Shown one piece after another: positions 47,572 through 56,768 of a stretch of 64,000 nucleotides of DNA; position 1 is the first letter of the stretch; every line of letters starts with the position of its first letter. The notes under the pieces are model-generated. The model saw only the letters and a program-made list of their open reading frames with translations. It was not told the DNA's origin and made no database searches. This stretch comes from Neisseria animaloris (lineage in GTDB: Bacteria > Pseudomonadota > Gammaproteobacteria > Burkholderiales > Neisseriaceae): assembly GCF_900637855.1 (NCBI RefSeq), contig NZ_LR134440.1, positions 620,001-684,000 of the forward strand, written 5' to 3'. The translations under genes were made by a program, and so were the position numbers.

Positions 47572-50500
47572 ATGAATTATCCCATCCCCGCCCCCGCCCA
47601 AAAATCCCGCTGGCTCGGCCTTTCGCGCGGCAGCCTGCCTTTGATGCTTACCGAATGCCTGCCTGAACAACCTGTAAAAATCATTCTCACGCAAGACGTG
47701 GAGCAGGCTTTGCGGCTGCAAACCGCGTGGCAGTTTTTCCGCCCGCAGGATAAGGCGGTGTTTCTGCCCGATTGGGAAACGCTGCCCTACGAACGTTTTT
47801 CGCCGCATCAGGATTTAGTTTCGGAGCGGCTTTCTGCTTTGTGGCAGCTGAAAAACGGGCAGGCCGACGTGTTGGTGGTGCCGGTGGCCACCGCCATGCA
47901 GAAGCTCGCACCGGTGTCGTTTCTGCTCGGGCGCACGTTTTGGCTGAAAACGGGTCAAACGCTCGATATCGACGCGTTGCGCGAAAACTTGATTGAAGCG
48001 GGTTACAGCCATGTTTCCAACGTGATTGCCGCCGGCGAATTTGCCGTGCGCGGCGGTATTTTGGATATTTTTCCGATGGGGGCGGAGTTGCCCTACCGCC
48101 TCGATATGTTCGGCGATGAAATCGACAGCATCAAAACTTTCGACCCCGACACCCAGCGCACGCTTGCTCCGGTAAGCGAAATCCGCCTGCTGCCCGCGCA
48201 CGAGTTCCCCACCGATGACGACGCGCAAAAAATCTTCCGCAGCCGTTTCCGCGAAGAAATCGAGGGCGACTACAACGCCGCCGCCGTGTACAAAGCCGTG
48301 AGCAACGGCCATTTCGGTGCGGGCGTGGAATATTATCTGCCGCTGTTTTTTGAAAACGAATGCGCCACATTGTTCGACTATATCGGCGAAGAAGCCGTTG
48401 TCGTGTGCCTCGGCGACGTGCACGCCGAAGCTGCGCGCTTTTGGGCGGACGTGAAAACCCGTTATGCGATGGCGCAGGGCGATGATGCTTACCCGCCTTT
48501 GCATCCACAGCATTTGTATCTCAGTGAAGACCAGTTTGCAGGCCGTCTGAAACCTTATCCGCAAATCCTGCTCGACTTTCACGGCAAGCAGCACCAATTG
48601 CCCGATGTGGCCGTGAACCGCCAATCCGAAACCCCGCTCGCCGCCCTGCACGGTTTTCAGACGGCCTTTGAAGGCAGGATTCTGTTGTGTGCCGAAAGCG
48701 CAGGCCGCCGCGAAACCATGCTCGGCTTTTTTGCCCAGCACGGTCTGAAACCGAAAAGCGTGGACGGCTGGCAGGCGTTTTTAAACAGCGATGCGCCGCT
48801 GTGTATTGCCGTCACGCAGTTGGCGTACGGGTTTCAGCTGCCGTCTGAAAACGCAGGCGGTGTTTCCGAATCGGCCGAACCCGTAGGTCGGATTCCCGAA
48901 TCCGACAAAATACAATCGGCGCAAATGTCGCGGCCTACAACCGGCCTCGCCGTCATCACCGAATCCGATCTCTACCAATACGTCGCCCGCAGCCGCACCG
49001 CGCGCCGCAAGAAACACGCCCAAGTTTCAGACGGCCTTTTGCGCGATTTGGCCGAAATCAACATCGGCGACCCCGTGGTACACGAAGAGCACGGCATCGG
49101 CCGCTATATGGGCTTGGTCAGCATGGATTTGGGCGAAGGCAGCACCGAAATGATGCTGCTCGAATACGCCAACGAAGCCCAGCTATATGTGCCGGTGTCG
49201 CAGCTGCACCTGATCAGCCGCTATTCCGGCCATGCCTATGAAAACGTGCAACTGCACCGCTTGGGCACCGCCGCGTGGAGCAAAGCCAAACGCAAAGCTG
49301 CCGAAAAAGCCCGCGACACCGCCGCCGAACTGCTCAATCTTTACGCCCAACGCGCCGCACAAGAAGGCTTTAAATTCCAGTTCAACGAATTGGACTACCA
49401 AGCCTTTTCAGACGGCTTCGGCTACGAAGAAACCGAAGACCAAGCCGCCGCCATCGCCGCCGTACTCAAAGACCTCACCCAAGGCAAACCGATGGACAGG
49501 CTCGTGTGTGGCGATGTCGGCTTCGGCAAAACCGAAGTCGCCCTGCGCGCCGCCTTCGTGGCCGTGATGGGCGGCAAACAAGTGGCCGTGCTCGCGCCTA
49601 CTACGCTGCTGGTGGAACAACACGCACAAAATTTCAGCGACCGCTTCGCCGATTTTCCCGTTAAAGTCGCCCAGCTTTCCCGCTTCAACAGCAGCAAAGA
49701 AACCAAAGCCACGCTCGCCGGCATGGCCGACGGCACGGTCGATATCGTTATCGGCACGCACAAACTCGTGCAAGACGATATTCAATTCAAAAACTTAGGT
49801 TTAGTTATCATCGACGAAGAACACCGCTTCGGCGTGCGCCAAAAAGAGCAGCTCAAACGCCTGCGCGCCAATGTCGATATCCTCACCCTCACCGCCACCC
49901 CCATTCCGCGCACCCTCAGCATGGCGCTCGAAGGATTGCGCGATTTCTCGCTCATCACCACCGCGCCCAGCCGCCGTTTGGCCGTTAAAACCTTCGTCAA
50001 GCCCTTCAGCGAAGCCAGCGTGCGCGAAGCCGTGCTGCGCGAACTCAAACGCGGCGGGCAAGTATTCTTTTTACACAACGAAGTCGAAACCATCGAAAAC
50101 ATGCGCGAACGCCTGCAAGAGTTGCTGCCCGAAGCCCGCATCGGCGTTGCCCACGGTCAATTGCGCGAGCGCGAACTCGAACAAGTGATGCGCGACTTCC
50201 TGCAACAGCGGTTCAACCTGCTGCTGTGTTCCACCATCATTGAAACCGGCATCGACATCCCCAACGCCAACACCATCATCATCAACCGCGCCGACAAATT
50301 CGGCCTTGCCCAACTGCACCAACTGCGCGGGCGCGTCGGCCGCAGCCACCACCAAGCCTACGCCTACCTGCTCACGCCCGAATACATCACCAAAGATGCC
50401 GAAAAACGCCTCGATGCCATTTCCGCCGCCGACGAACTCGGCGCAGGCTTCACGCTGGCCATGCAGGATTTGGAAATCCGCGGCGCAGGCGAAATCCTCG

Positions 50501-51057
50501 GAGAAGGGCAAAGCGGCGAAATGATGCAGGTCGGCTTCACTCTCTACACCGAAATGCTCAAACAAGCCGTGCGCGACCTCAAAAAAGGCCGCCAGCCCGA
50601 CCTCGACGCACCGCTGGGCGTAACCACCGAAATCAAACTGCACAGCCCCGCGCTCTTGCCCGAAAGCTACTGCCCCGACATCCACGAGCGGCTAGTGCTC
50701 TATAAACGCCTCGCCACCTGCGAAACCGAGGGCCAAATCAACAGCGTGCACGAAGAACTCGTCGACCGCTTCGGCCTGCCCGAACAACCCGTCAAAACCC
50801 TAATCGAAAGCCACCGCATCCGCCTGACGGCCAAAGAAATGGGCATAGACGCAATCGATGCCACCGCCGAAGCCGTTACCCTTACCTTCGGCAAACACCA
50901 CAACATCGATCCCGCGCAGATTATCCTGTTGATGCAAAGCAACAAAAACTACCGCATGGCCGGTGCGGACAAATTACGCGTAAGCGCGGTGATGGAAGAT
51001 GTGGAAACACGGATTCAGACGGTGAAAGCGGTTTTGAAGAAGTTGGGGGAGAAGTAA
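47572..51057 (+). CDS. mfd: Transcription-repair coupling factor
   Basis: 1161 aa, slightly longer than E. coli Mfd (1148). UvrB-homology module in the first third, RNA polymerase-interacting domain (GDPVVHEEHGIGRYMGL), then the RecG-like helicase with GDVGFGKTEVALRAA, IIDEEHRFG and LTATPIPRTL. The TRG region has LHQLRGRVGRSHHQAY; the C-terminal autoinhibitory D7 region follows. Displaces stalled polymerase and recruits UvrA. Residues about 424-456 are a non-conserved insert made of a DUS plus a palindromic repeat read in frame. Confidence 0.96.
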   Translation: MNYPIPAPAQKSRWLGLSRGSLPLMLTECLPEQPVKIILTQDVEQALRLQTAWQFFRPQDKAVFLPDWETLPYERFSPHQDLVSERLSALWQLKNGQADVLVVPVATAMQKLAPVSFLLGRTFWLKTGQTLDIDALRENLIEAGYSHVSNVIAAGEFAVRGGILDIFPMGAELPYRLDMFGDEIDSIKTFDPDTQRTLAPVSEIRLLPAHEFPTDDDAQKIFRSRFREEIEGDYNAAAVYKAVSNGHFGAGVEYYLPLFFENECATLFDYIGEEAVVVCLGDVHAEAARFWADVKTRYAMAQGDDAYPPLHPQHLYLSEDQFAGRLKPYPQILLDFHGKQHQLPDVAVNRQSETPLAALHGFQTAFEGRILLCAESAGRRETMLGFFAQHGLKPKSVDGWQAFLNSDAPLCIAVTQLAYGFQLPSENAGGVSESAEPVGRIPESDKIQSAQMSRPTTGLAVITESDLYQYVARSRTARRKKHAQVSDGLLRDLAEINIGDPVVHEEHGIGRYMGLVSMDLGEGSTEMMLLEYANEAQLYVPVSQLHLISRYSGHAYENVQLHRLGTAAWSKAKRKAAEKARDTAAELLNLYAQRAAQEGFKFQFNELDYQAFSDGFGYEETEDQAAAIAAVLKDLTQGKPMDRLVCGDVGFGKTEVALRAAFVAVMGGKQVAVLAPTTLLVEQHAQNFSDRFADFPVKVAQLSRFNSSKETKATLAGMADGTVDIVIGTHKLVQDDIQFKNLGLVIIDEEHRFGVRQKEQLKRLRANVDILTLTATPIPRTLSMALEGLRDFSLITTAPSRRLAVKTFVKPFSEASVREAVLRELKRGGQVFFLHNEVETIENMRERLQELLPEARIGVAHGQLRERELEQVMRDFLQQRFNLLLCSTIIETGIDIPNANTIIINRADKFGLAQLHQLRGRVGRSHHQAYAYLLTPEYITKDAEKRLDAISAADELGAGFTLAMQDLEIRGAGEILGEGQSGEMMQVGFTLYTEMLKQAVRDLKKGRQPDLDAPLGVTTEIKLHSPALLPESYCPDIHERLVLYKRLATCETEGQINSVHEELVDRFGLPEQPVKTLIESHRIRLTAKEMGIDAIDATAEAVTLTFGKHHNIDPAQIILLMQSNKNYRMAGADKLRVSAVMEDVETRIQTVKAVLKKLGEK
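48883..48938 (+). repeat. Palindromic repeat element inside mfd
   Basis: 56 bases bounded by GTAGGTCG and CGGCCTAC (imperfect inverted ends), containing the perfect palindrome TCGGATTC-CC-GAATCCGA (48888-48905). It is translated in frame as part of the Mfd linker. Confidence 0.6.
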
Positions 51058-51060
51058 AAC

Positions 51061-51087
51061 AGGCTACCTGAAAAAAGGCCGTCTGAA
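51061..51087 (+). repeat. Two DUS dialects side by side
   Basis: AGGCTACCTGAA (51061-51072), the form known from Eikenella, is followed after 3 bases by the resident AGGCCGTCTGAA (51076-51087), both in the same orientation. Confidence 0.7.
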
Positions 51088-51114
51088 ATTCAAAATTTAT
51101 ATCACGATTAAACC

Positions 51115-51223
51115 GTAGGGCGTCCATCCCTACCCGCCGTTTGCTCGGCAGAGCAAAAAACCCAAGATGGCAAGTGGTAACAAGCTCATACAAGTGCACG
51201 ACGGGCAAAAATGCCCGCCCTAC
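51115..51223. repeat. MITE-like intergenic repeat with inverted ends
   Basis: 109 bases bounded by GTAGGGCG and CGCCCTAC, with an inner hairpin GGGCAAAAATGCCC (51203-51216). It has no coding capacity. Its ends resemble those of the 56-base element inside mfd. It fills most of the 260-base gap between mfd and the META gene. Confidence 0.6.
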
Positions 51224-51245
51224 CGACTTGCCTGTCTATAACACT

Positions 51246-51279
51246 GAGGCCGTCTGAAAATTTTTTTCAGACGGCCTCT
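51246..51279. terminator. Inverted DUS hairpin between mfd and META lipoprotein gene
   Basis: GAGGCCGTCTGAAAA and TTTTCAGACGGCCTC between two convergent genes. Confidence 0.75.
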
Positions 51280-51317
51280 TGCACTCGGAAACAACCATTA
51301 ACCTGAATCCCAAATAT

Positions 51318-51740
51318 TCAATCCTGAGCTACAAACTCTGCGGTTTCGCCTTGCTCGTTTTCCAAAATCAGGCGGTGGCCTTCTATCCGATAGCGGGTAA
51401 AGCTGCCGATACGGTTGCCGAAGTCTTGCTCCAAAGCCATTCCGTCGGCACAGAGCTTCCGGGTGGAGGCAATTACGCCGATTGTCAACCTTCCCTCTGT
51501 CGGAGAAGAGTCTGCTATATCGGCTTCAAACATCATGCGGTTACAGCCCATGTAGGCGGATACATTCGGTAAGCCGGTGAAATTCATTTCGGCTTTGGCC
51601 TGATGGAGTTGTTCGCGGCTAAAGCCGGGCCATTCGTCGAGCATCCATACTCTTTTCAGATCGGGAGCCGGTTCGGAAGAAGCGGCGCAACCGCCAAGCA
51701 CGGTCAGGCAGGCGGCGGCAAACAGGGTTTTCCAATTCAT
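51318..51740 (-). CDS. META domain lipoprotein (HslJ-like)
   Basis: 140 aa. The signal peptide ends in the lipobox LGGC (lipidated Cys18). The mature part has the META pattern: PNVSAYMGCNRMMFEADI, then LTIGVIASTRKLCADGMALE with the conserved S/T-x-K/M-C, and RYRIEGHRLILENEQG. META/HslJ proteins are envelope proteins without a defined activity. Start preceded by AGGAAAA. Confidence 0.85.
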   Translation of the reverse strand: MNWKTLFAAACLTVLGGCAASSEPAPDLKRVWMLDEWPGFSREQLHQAKAEMNFTGLPNVSAYMGCNRMMFEADIADSSPTEGRLTIGVIASTRKLCADGMALEQDFGNRIGSFTRYRIEGHRLILENEQGETAEFVAQD

Positions 51741-51890
51741 AATTTTTCCTTTGTTTTTTGAAATTTGCGGGTTGTGAAGTTTAAACCTGCTGTTTTGAAA
51801 TTTAAAGTGTTGCCGGAAGGCGTAATCAAAAACCGGCAGACGAAACAGCCGTCTGCCGGTGAGAATATGACCGGTATTTATTGCTTTCGA

Positions 51891-53927
51891 TCAGAATTTA
51901 TATTGCACGCCCACTTGTACGGAACGGTCGTTGTCTTTCTTGGCAAACGTGGTATCCGCGTGCAGATAGGCATGCAGTTTTTCGGTTAGGGCACTGTTCA
52001 CGCCGATGCGGAATTTACCGTAGTCTTTGTCGTTATCGGCTTTATAGCGGCCTTCTCTTACTTTGCCGTCGGCAAACGATTTGGCGGTAACGCTTTCGAT
52101 GCCTTTGTTATTGAATTCGTGCACATAAGCCAAGCGCGATTTCAATTCGACGGGTCTGTTGGCAAGGGTAAATTGGTGCTTGATTTGATAGCCAAGTTCC
52201 GAATCCAGTTGGTCGTCTTTGGTTTTATCAATGTGAAGAGCCGTTCTCGAAGTGTTTTTGCCGCTGTCGTAAGCGTTGACCACCGCGCGGTTGTAGTTCA
52301 GGCCGAGATAAGCGCCGTGCTTGGTTTTGGGCTGATGGATAAAGTTGTAGCCCAATTCGTTGCTCAGGCTGAACACGGTGGCATCGGTTTTGCCTGCTTC
52401 TTTATTGTGAACGATGATGGGGGTATTGCCTCCGCCCACTTTTACTTCACGCTCCAAATCTAATTTGTGTTTGTGCAAACCGATAACGGATACGTTCCAT
52501 AACGGGGAATCGGAGCCGCCGTAGATCGAATATGCGTTCACGCCGTAGGCGTTGTCTTTATCGATGAAGTCGTTATTGCGGCTTTGCTTCAGGCTCACCC
52601 CTGCGCCTACCGCCCATTTGGGTTGTACGGCAAATTCTCCGTAAAGGCCGAGCTGCACGTTGTTGTTTCCTTCGTTGTCGTGCGTATCGTTATAGCGATA
52701 ATTGCCGTCTACCCAGAAATTCGCGCCGCGCTCGGCCGCTGTGGGGCTGAGGGCAAGGTTGTCCGCATGGTATTTGACGGCATCGGTATCTTGGTTGATC
52801 GATCCTTTCAAATAACTGCTGATTCTGTTCTGATCGGCAGCCGCTGTTTTCATTGATTGGATAACATCGGCATTGGTTTGTTCGACAATCAAACGGGAAA
52901 TGATTTTGGAAAAATCACGCATACGTTGGTCGATTCTCTCTTTGCCGAAAGCCTTGGTAAGGTATTCGTAGCTGTCTTTTTTCTGGTCGTGCCACGTTTT
53001 ACCGCCTTCTATTTTCGGGTTATTGGTTTGGGTATAGCCGTCGAAATCGCCGATATCCCAGTTGGTCGCTTCAAAGCCCAAAACGGGAATATCTGCTTTA
53101 TCGAAAGATTCTTGGTCGCTGCAGCAGCCTACGCCGAAGGGCTTATAGGGTTCTTTGGTGCCGGGGAAGTTTTTATCGCCTTTGTTAATCTGCAAGTCTA
53201 TGCCCATTTCTTTTGCGATGCGCAAAGCATGCTCCCTCAGCTCGGAATATTTTTTAACCGGCATTTTTTTGGCTTTGTCATAGGCTCTGTCGCCTGAGTT
53301 GGCATACATCTTATCGCCGGTGATCAAACTGTCGAGGTTAATCATACCGATAGCGTTTTTCTTTTCTTGATCGGTCATTTGGCTGACGAAATGTTTTGAG
53401 CCGATCAGCCCGTATTCTTCCGCGCCGAAACCGATAAAGGTCAGGTTATGCTCGGTTTCGACACCGCTGAGGTTTCGTGCCAGCTCGGTTAAAACGGCCG
53501 CACCGGAAGAATTATCATCCAAGCCTTGCAGTTTGGAGCGGTCGTTGCTTTTATCGGTGGCTGCGGTATCGTAATGTGCACCCACATACAGGGTTTTACC
53601 TGTGTTGCCCACACCTTGCTTGGTAACCACGATGTTGTTGCTGGTTACGTTTTGACCGGCCAACACGCCGCGGCCTGCTTTGAAAGTGAATTGCTGTTTC
53701 TGCGGCGCACCGTTATACCCGCCGAACGTCATCCGCTCTTTCATATAGTCGCCGGACTTTAATTCTTTGTCGGTTCCCGAATATCGGCCTGCATATTGGT
53801 TGATTAAAGTGGATAATGTTTCTTTACCGTAATCGCCGAATTGGTTATTGGCCAATGCTTGTTCCGCCGCCAACAACGGGAATACGCCGATTAAAGAAAC
53901 GGTTAACACAGACAGTTTCGCAGCCAT
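51891..53927 (-). CDS. Autotransporter with M28 zinc aminopeptidase passenger
   Basis: 678 aa from ATG 53927, with AAGGAAGG upstream. Signal peptide to Ala26 (AEQALA/NN). Peptidase M28 domain at about 30-345: GAHYDTAA (His118, Asp120), LDDNSSGAA (Asp137/138), GAEEYGLIGSKHF (Glu170/171), NLDS (Asp199), then GVGCCSDQESF at 266-275, where the usual SDH histidine is Gln272; a conserved-looking His313 follows in WHDQ. A helical linker (about 340-375) precedes a beta-barrel (about 400-678) with alternating aromatic strands ending in VGVQYKF. It should display an aminopeptidase on the cell surface. Not part of an operon. Confidence 0.88.
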   Translation of the reverse strand: MAAKLSVLTVSLIGVFPLLAAEQALANNQFGDYGKETLSTLINQYAGRYSGTDKELKSGDYMKERMTFGGYNGAPQKQQFTFKAGRGVLAGQNVTSNNIVVTKQGVGNTGKTLYVGAHYDTAATDKSNDRSKLQGLDDNSSGAAVLTELARNLSGVETEHNLTFIGFGAEEYGLIGSKHFVSQMTDQEKKNAIGMINLDSLITGDKMYANSGDRAYDKAKKMPVKKYSELREHALRIAKEMGIDLQINKGDKNFPGTKEPYKPFGVGCCSDQESFDKADIPVLGFEATNWDIGDFDGYTQTNNPKIEGGKTWHDQKKDSYEYLTKAFGKERIDQRMRDFSKIISRLIVEQTNADVIQSMKTAAADQNRISSYLKGSINQDTDAVKYHADNLALSPTAAERGANFWVDGNYRYNDTHDNEGNNNVQLGLYGEFAVQPKWAVGAGVSLKQSRNNDFIDKDNAYGVNAYSIYGGSDSPLWNVSVIGLHKHKLDLEREVKVGGGNTPIIVHNKEAGKTDATVFSLSNELGYNFIHQPKTKHGAYLGLNYNRAVVNAYDSGKNTSRTALHIDKTKDDQLDSELGYQIKHQFTLANRPVELKSRLAYVHEFNNKGIESVTAKSFADGKVREGRYKADNDKDYGKFRIGVNSALTEKLHAYLHADTTFAKKDNDRSVQVGVQYKF

Positions 53928-54272
53928 GACAACTTCCTTCCTTTGAAATATTAAAATTAGAATATGAAACAACCTTTTAGCAAACTCAATATCAGATATG
54001 AAACGCACAATCCGAAATCAAAATCCATCCGGTTAGCAAACGTTAAAGCCTGTTAAACGGATACTCGGCATCATACCCTGCCCGTTGCCGCCTTTACAAA
54101 AATAAATACCGTTTTTTGCTGTGAATCAAAGATAACCTTCCTTACAAAACAAATTCATATAACAAAATCATCTTAAATTAAAACCAACCATTCTTTCCTT
54201 TTTTCAGACGGCCTGTTTACAGTATCCGCCATCAACAAGCCTTCTCCGGCCGTCTGAAAAAAGGATACTCCA
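53928..54272. other. Intergenic region between the M28 autotransporter and cysN
   Basis: About 345 bases, AT-rich on the autotransporter side and probably holding both divergent promoters. A reverse DUS (54203-54214) and a forward DUS (about 54249-54261) lie before cysN, with TTTACAGTAT between them. No cysD or other gene is present. Confidence 0.6.
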
Positions 54273-55586
54273 ATGAACGCAACCACCGCCCCCCTTCTCC
54301 GTTTCATCACCGCCGGCAGCGTTGACGACGGCAAGTCCACCTTAATCGGCCGCCTGTTGTACGACAGCAAAACCCTGCTTGCCGACCAGCTTGCCAAACT
54401 CGACCATGCTGCGCAAAACGGACAAACGCCCGACTTCGCAAGCCTAACCGACGGCCTTGCCGCCGAACGCGAACAAGGAATCACCATCGACGTGGCTTAC
54501 CGTTATTTCGCCACCCCAAAACGCAAATTCATCATTGCCGACACCCCGGGGCACGAGCAATACACCCGCAACATGGTAACCGGCGCGTCTACTGCCGATG
54601 CCGCGATTGTGCTGGTGGATGCCACCCGCGTCGACTTCGACGGGAGCGAACCGACACTGCTGCCGCAAACCAAACGCCACAGTGCGGTGTTGAAACTTTT
54701 GGGCACGCCGCATATTATCGTGGCGGTAAACAAGCTCGACCTGCTCGGTTTCGATGCCGCAAAATATCAGGCAATCATTAAAGCGTACCAAAAACTGGCC
54801 GCACAAATCGGCCTAACCGCACAAATCCATTTTCTCCCCATCAGCGCACTGAACGGCGACAATATCGTTACCCCCAGCGGCAACACCCCGTGGTACGACG
54901 GCCTGCCGCTGCTGCCGCTGCTCGAATCGCTGCCCGTTGTCCACAATCGCGCCGATAACTTGCCCGCCCATTTCCCCGTACAGCGGGTCGCCCGCCAAGA
55001 CGGCAGCAGTAGCGACGACTTCCGCGGCTACCAAGGCCGTTTGGAAGCAGGCCGTCTGAAAACGGGCGACGAAATCAAAGTGCTGCCGGGTGGCAAAACC
55101 GCCAAAATCAACGGCATTTACCATGTGGGCGGCAAAACCGATTCCGCACGGGCGGGCGATGTGCTGACGATTACATTAGACAGCGACATCGACATTTCCC
55201 GCGGAGACAGCATTGTGGCTGCCGACAGCAGCGTTGCGCCGAGCCGCGATTTTCAGACGGCCTTATGCTGGTTCGACGAAACTCCGCTCAACCTGCGCCG
55301 CAAATACTTGTTGAAACAAGGCACACAAACCACCGCGGTAAAAGTGAGCGGCATCGCTTATGTGTGGGACGTACACACCCTCAGCCGCGTGCAGTCGGCA
55401 GACAGCCTCAACCTTAACGACATCGGCAGCGTAAGCCTGAAAACACAACAGCCGTTAAGTGTTACCACTTATGCCGAAAACCCCGCCACAGGCGCGTTCA
55501 TCCTCATCGACGAAGCCACCAACCACACCGTCGCCGCCGGTATGATCCGAACCACCGGCGAACCGGGCAATATGTTTGAAATCTGA
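54273..55586 (+). CDS. cysN: Sulfate adenylyltransferase GTPase subunit
   Basis: 437 aa. EF-Tu-like GTPase: GSVDDGKS P-loop (15-22), ADTPGHEQYTRNMVTGAS (switch II) and VAVNKLDLLGF. Two beta-barrel domains follow. It has no C-terminal APS kinase, so it is CysN rather than NodQ. GTP hydrolysis by CysN drives CysD-catalysed APS formation from sulfate. Unusually no cysD is next to it. AAAGGATAC ribosome site overlaps the end of a DUS. A DUS-encoded GRLKTGDE is inside. Confidence 0.93.
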   Translation: MNATTAPLLRFITAGSVDDGKSTLIGRLLYDSKTLLADQLAKLDHAAQNGQTPDFASLTDGLAAEREQGITIDVAYRYFATPKRKFIIADTPGHEQYTRNMVTGASTADAAIVLVDATRVDFDGSEPTLLPQTKRHSAVLKLLGTPHIIVAVNKLDLLGFDAAKYQAIIKAYQKLAAQIGLTAQIHFLPISALNGDNIVTPSGNTPWYDGLPLLPLLESLPVVHNRADNLPAHFPVQRVARQDGSSSDDFRGYQGRLEAGRLKTGDEIKVLPGGKTAKINGIYHVGGKTDSARAGDVLTITLDSDIDISRGDSIVAADSSVAPSRDFQTALCWFDETPLNLRRKYLLKQGTQTTAVKVSGIAYVWDVHTLSRVQSADSLNLNDIGSVSLKTQQPLSVTTYAENPATGAFILIDEATNHTVAAGMIRTTGEPGNMFEI

Positions 55587-55607
55587 TTGTTTGCCCCGAA
55601 CAATGCA

Positions 55608-55641
55608 AAAGGCCGTCTGAAACTTTTCAGGCGGCCTTTTC
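55608..55641. terminator. DUS-derived hairpin after cysN (one arm diverged)
   Basis: AAAGGCCGTCTGAAA pairs with TTTCAGGCGGCCTTTT; the second arm has G for A (G-U pair), followed by TTTT. Confidence 0.75.
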
Positions 55642-55784
55642 TCCAACGAAAGCCTTGATTTGACTCTTGATTTATCCGTTTGTGCCATTACCTCGAAAAT
55701 ATCTGTATCCGCAACGGCAACCGGATATTTTCCCGTAGCGACAAACATCCAACCCACTTAACAAACCGACAACGGAAAGCAAAT

Positions 55785-56765
55785 ATGGCAACCGAAAAAA
55801 CCCATTACGAGGTGCTCGGCCTCTCTAAAGATGCCAGTGCCGACGACATCAAAAAAGCCTATCGCAAACTGGTGCGGAAATACCACCCCGACGTAAGCAA
55901 AGACCCCGATGCAGACAAGAAAACCAGTGAAATCAATCTGGCCTACAACACCTTGAAAGACCCTGAAAAACGCGCCGAATACGACGAAATGCTCGCCAAC
56001 CCGTTCAAACGGCAGCAGTATGACGGCGGCGCATCAGGCTTCCACGGTTTCGAAGGTTTCGATCCCGCTCAGGGCGGCTACCGCTATTACGGTTTCGACG
56101 AAAACCGTTTCGGCGACGGCCAGCCTTTCGGCAGCGGCGATTTCCGCTTCGACGACATTTTCTCTGCTTTCGGACACGCCCGACAAAGCCGCGCATCCCG
56201 CTCCGCAGGCCCGATACGCGGCGAAGACCAACACGCCGAATTGAGCATCGACATTGCCGCCGCCTATCAAGGCGGCGAACGTAGCCTCAGCCTCGACATG
56301 CCCACCCTCACCGCCGACGGCCGAATGGCTTACGAACGTAAAACCCTACACGTCAAAATCCCCAAAGGCATCGGCGAAGGTCAGCAAATCCGCCTGCGCG
56401 GGCAAGGGCTGCCCGGATTCAACGGCGGCGGCAACGGCGATTTATATTTGAAAGTGCGCTTCCGCGAATCCGACACCCTGTATGTGAAAGACTGCAAAGA
56501 CGTTTACCGGCGCATCGACGTAATGCCGTGGACGGCGGCCGTCGGTGGCAAAATCGAAGCCGACACCCCCGCAGGCCGTCTGAACGTCAACATTCCCGCC
56601 AACAGCCGCACCGGTCAAAACCTGCGCCTGAAAGGTAAAGGCATTCCCGCCAAAGAAGCCGGCGACCTGTATCTGACCATCAACATCGTTCTGCCGCGTG
56701 CCGACAGCGAAGCCGACAAAGCCGCATGGCAGCAACTGGCCGAACACTACGGCGCGAAAGGATAA
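55785..56765 (+). CDS. cbpA: DnaJ-like co-chaperone CbpA
   Basis: 326 aa from ATG 55785 with CGGAAAG upstream. J-domain at 1-70 with the HPD motif (KLVRKYHPDVSKDPDADKK). The Gly/Phe-rich linker is long (GFHGFEGFDPAQGGYRYYGF). The C-terminal substrate-binding domains have GEGQQIRLRGQGLPGFNGG. There is no zinc-finger domain, so it is CbpA rather than DnaJ. Partners DnaK. cbpM follows 3 bases later. Confidence 0.93.
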   Translation: MATEKTHYEVLGLSKDASADDIKKAYRKLVRKYHPDVSKDPDADKKTSEINLAYNTLKDPEKRAEYDEMLANPFKRQQYDGGASGFHGFEGFDPAQGGYRYYGFDENRFGDGQPFGSGDFRFDDIFSAFGHARQSRASRSAGPIRGEDQHAELSIDIAAAYQGGERSLSLDMPTLTADGRMAYERKTLHVKIPKGIGEGQQIRLRGQGLPGFNGGGNGDLYLKVRFRESDTLYVKDCKDVYRRIDVMPWTAAVGGKIEADTPAGRLNVNIPANSRTGQNLRLKGKGIPAKEAGDLYLTINIVLPRADSEADKAAWQQLAEHYGAKG

Positions 56766-56768
56766 GCC

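Noticed and set aside
50921..51208. Minus-strand 95-codon frame over the end of mfd and the repeat
   Set aside because: Composed of antisense mfd and repeat sequence; no domain.
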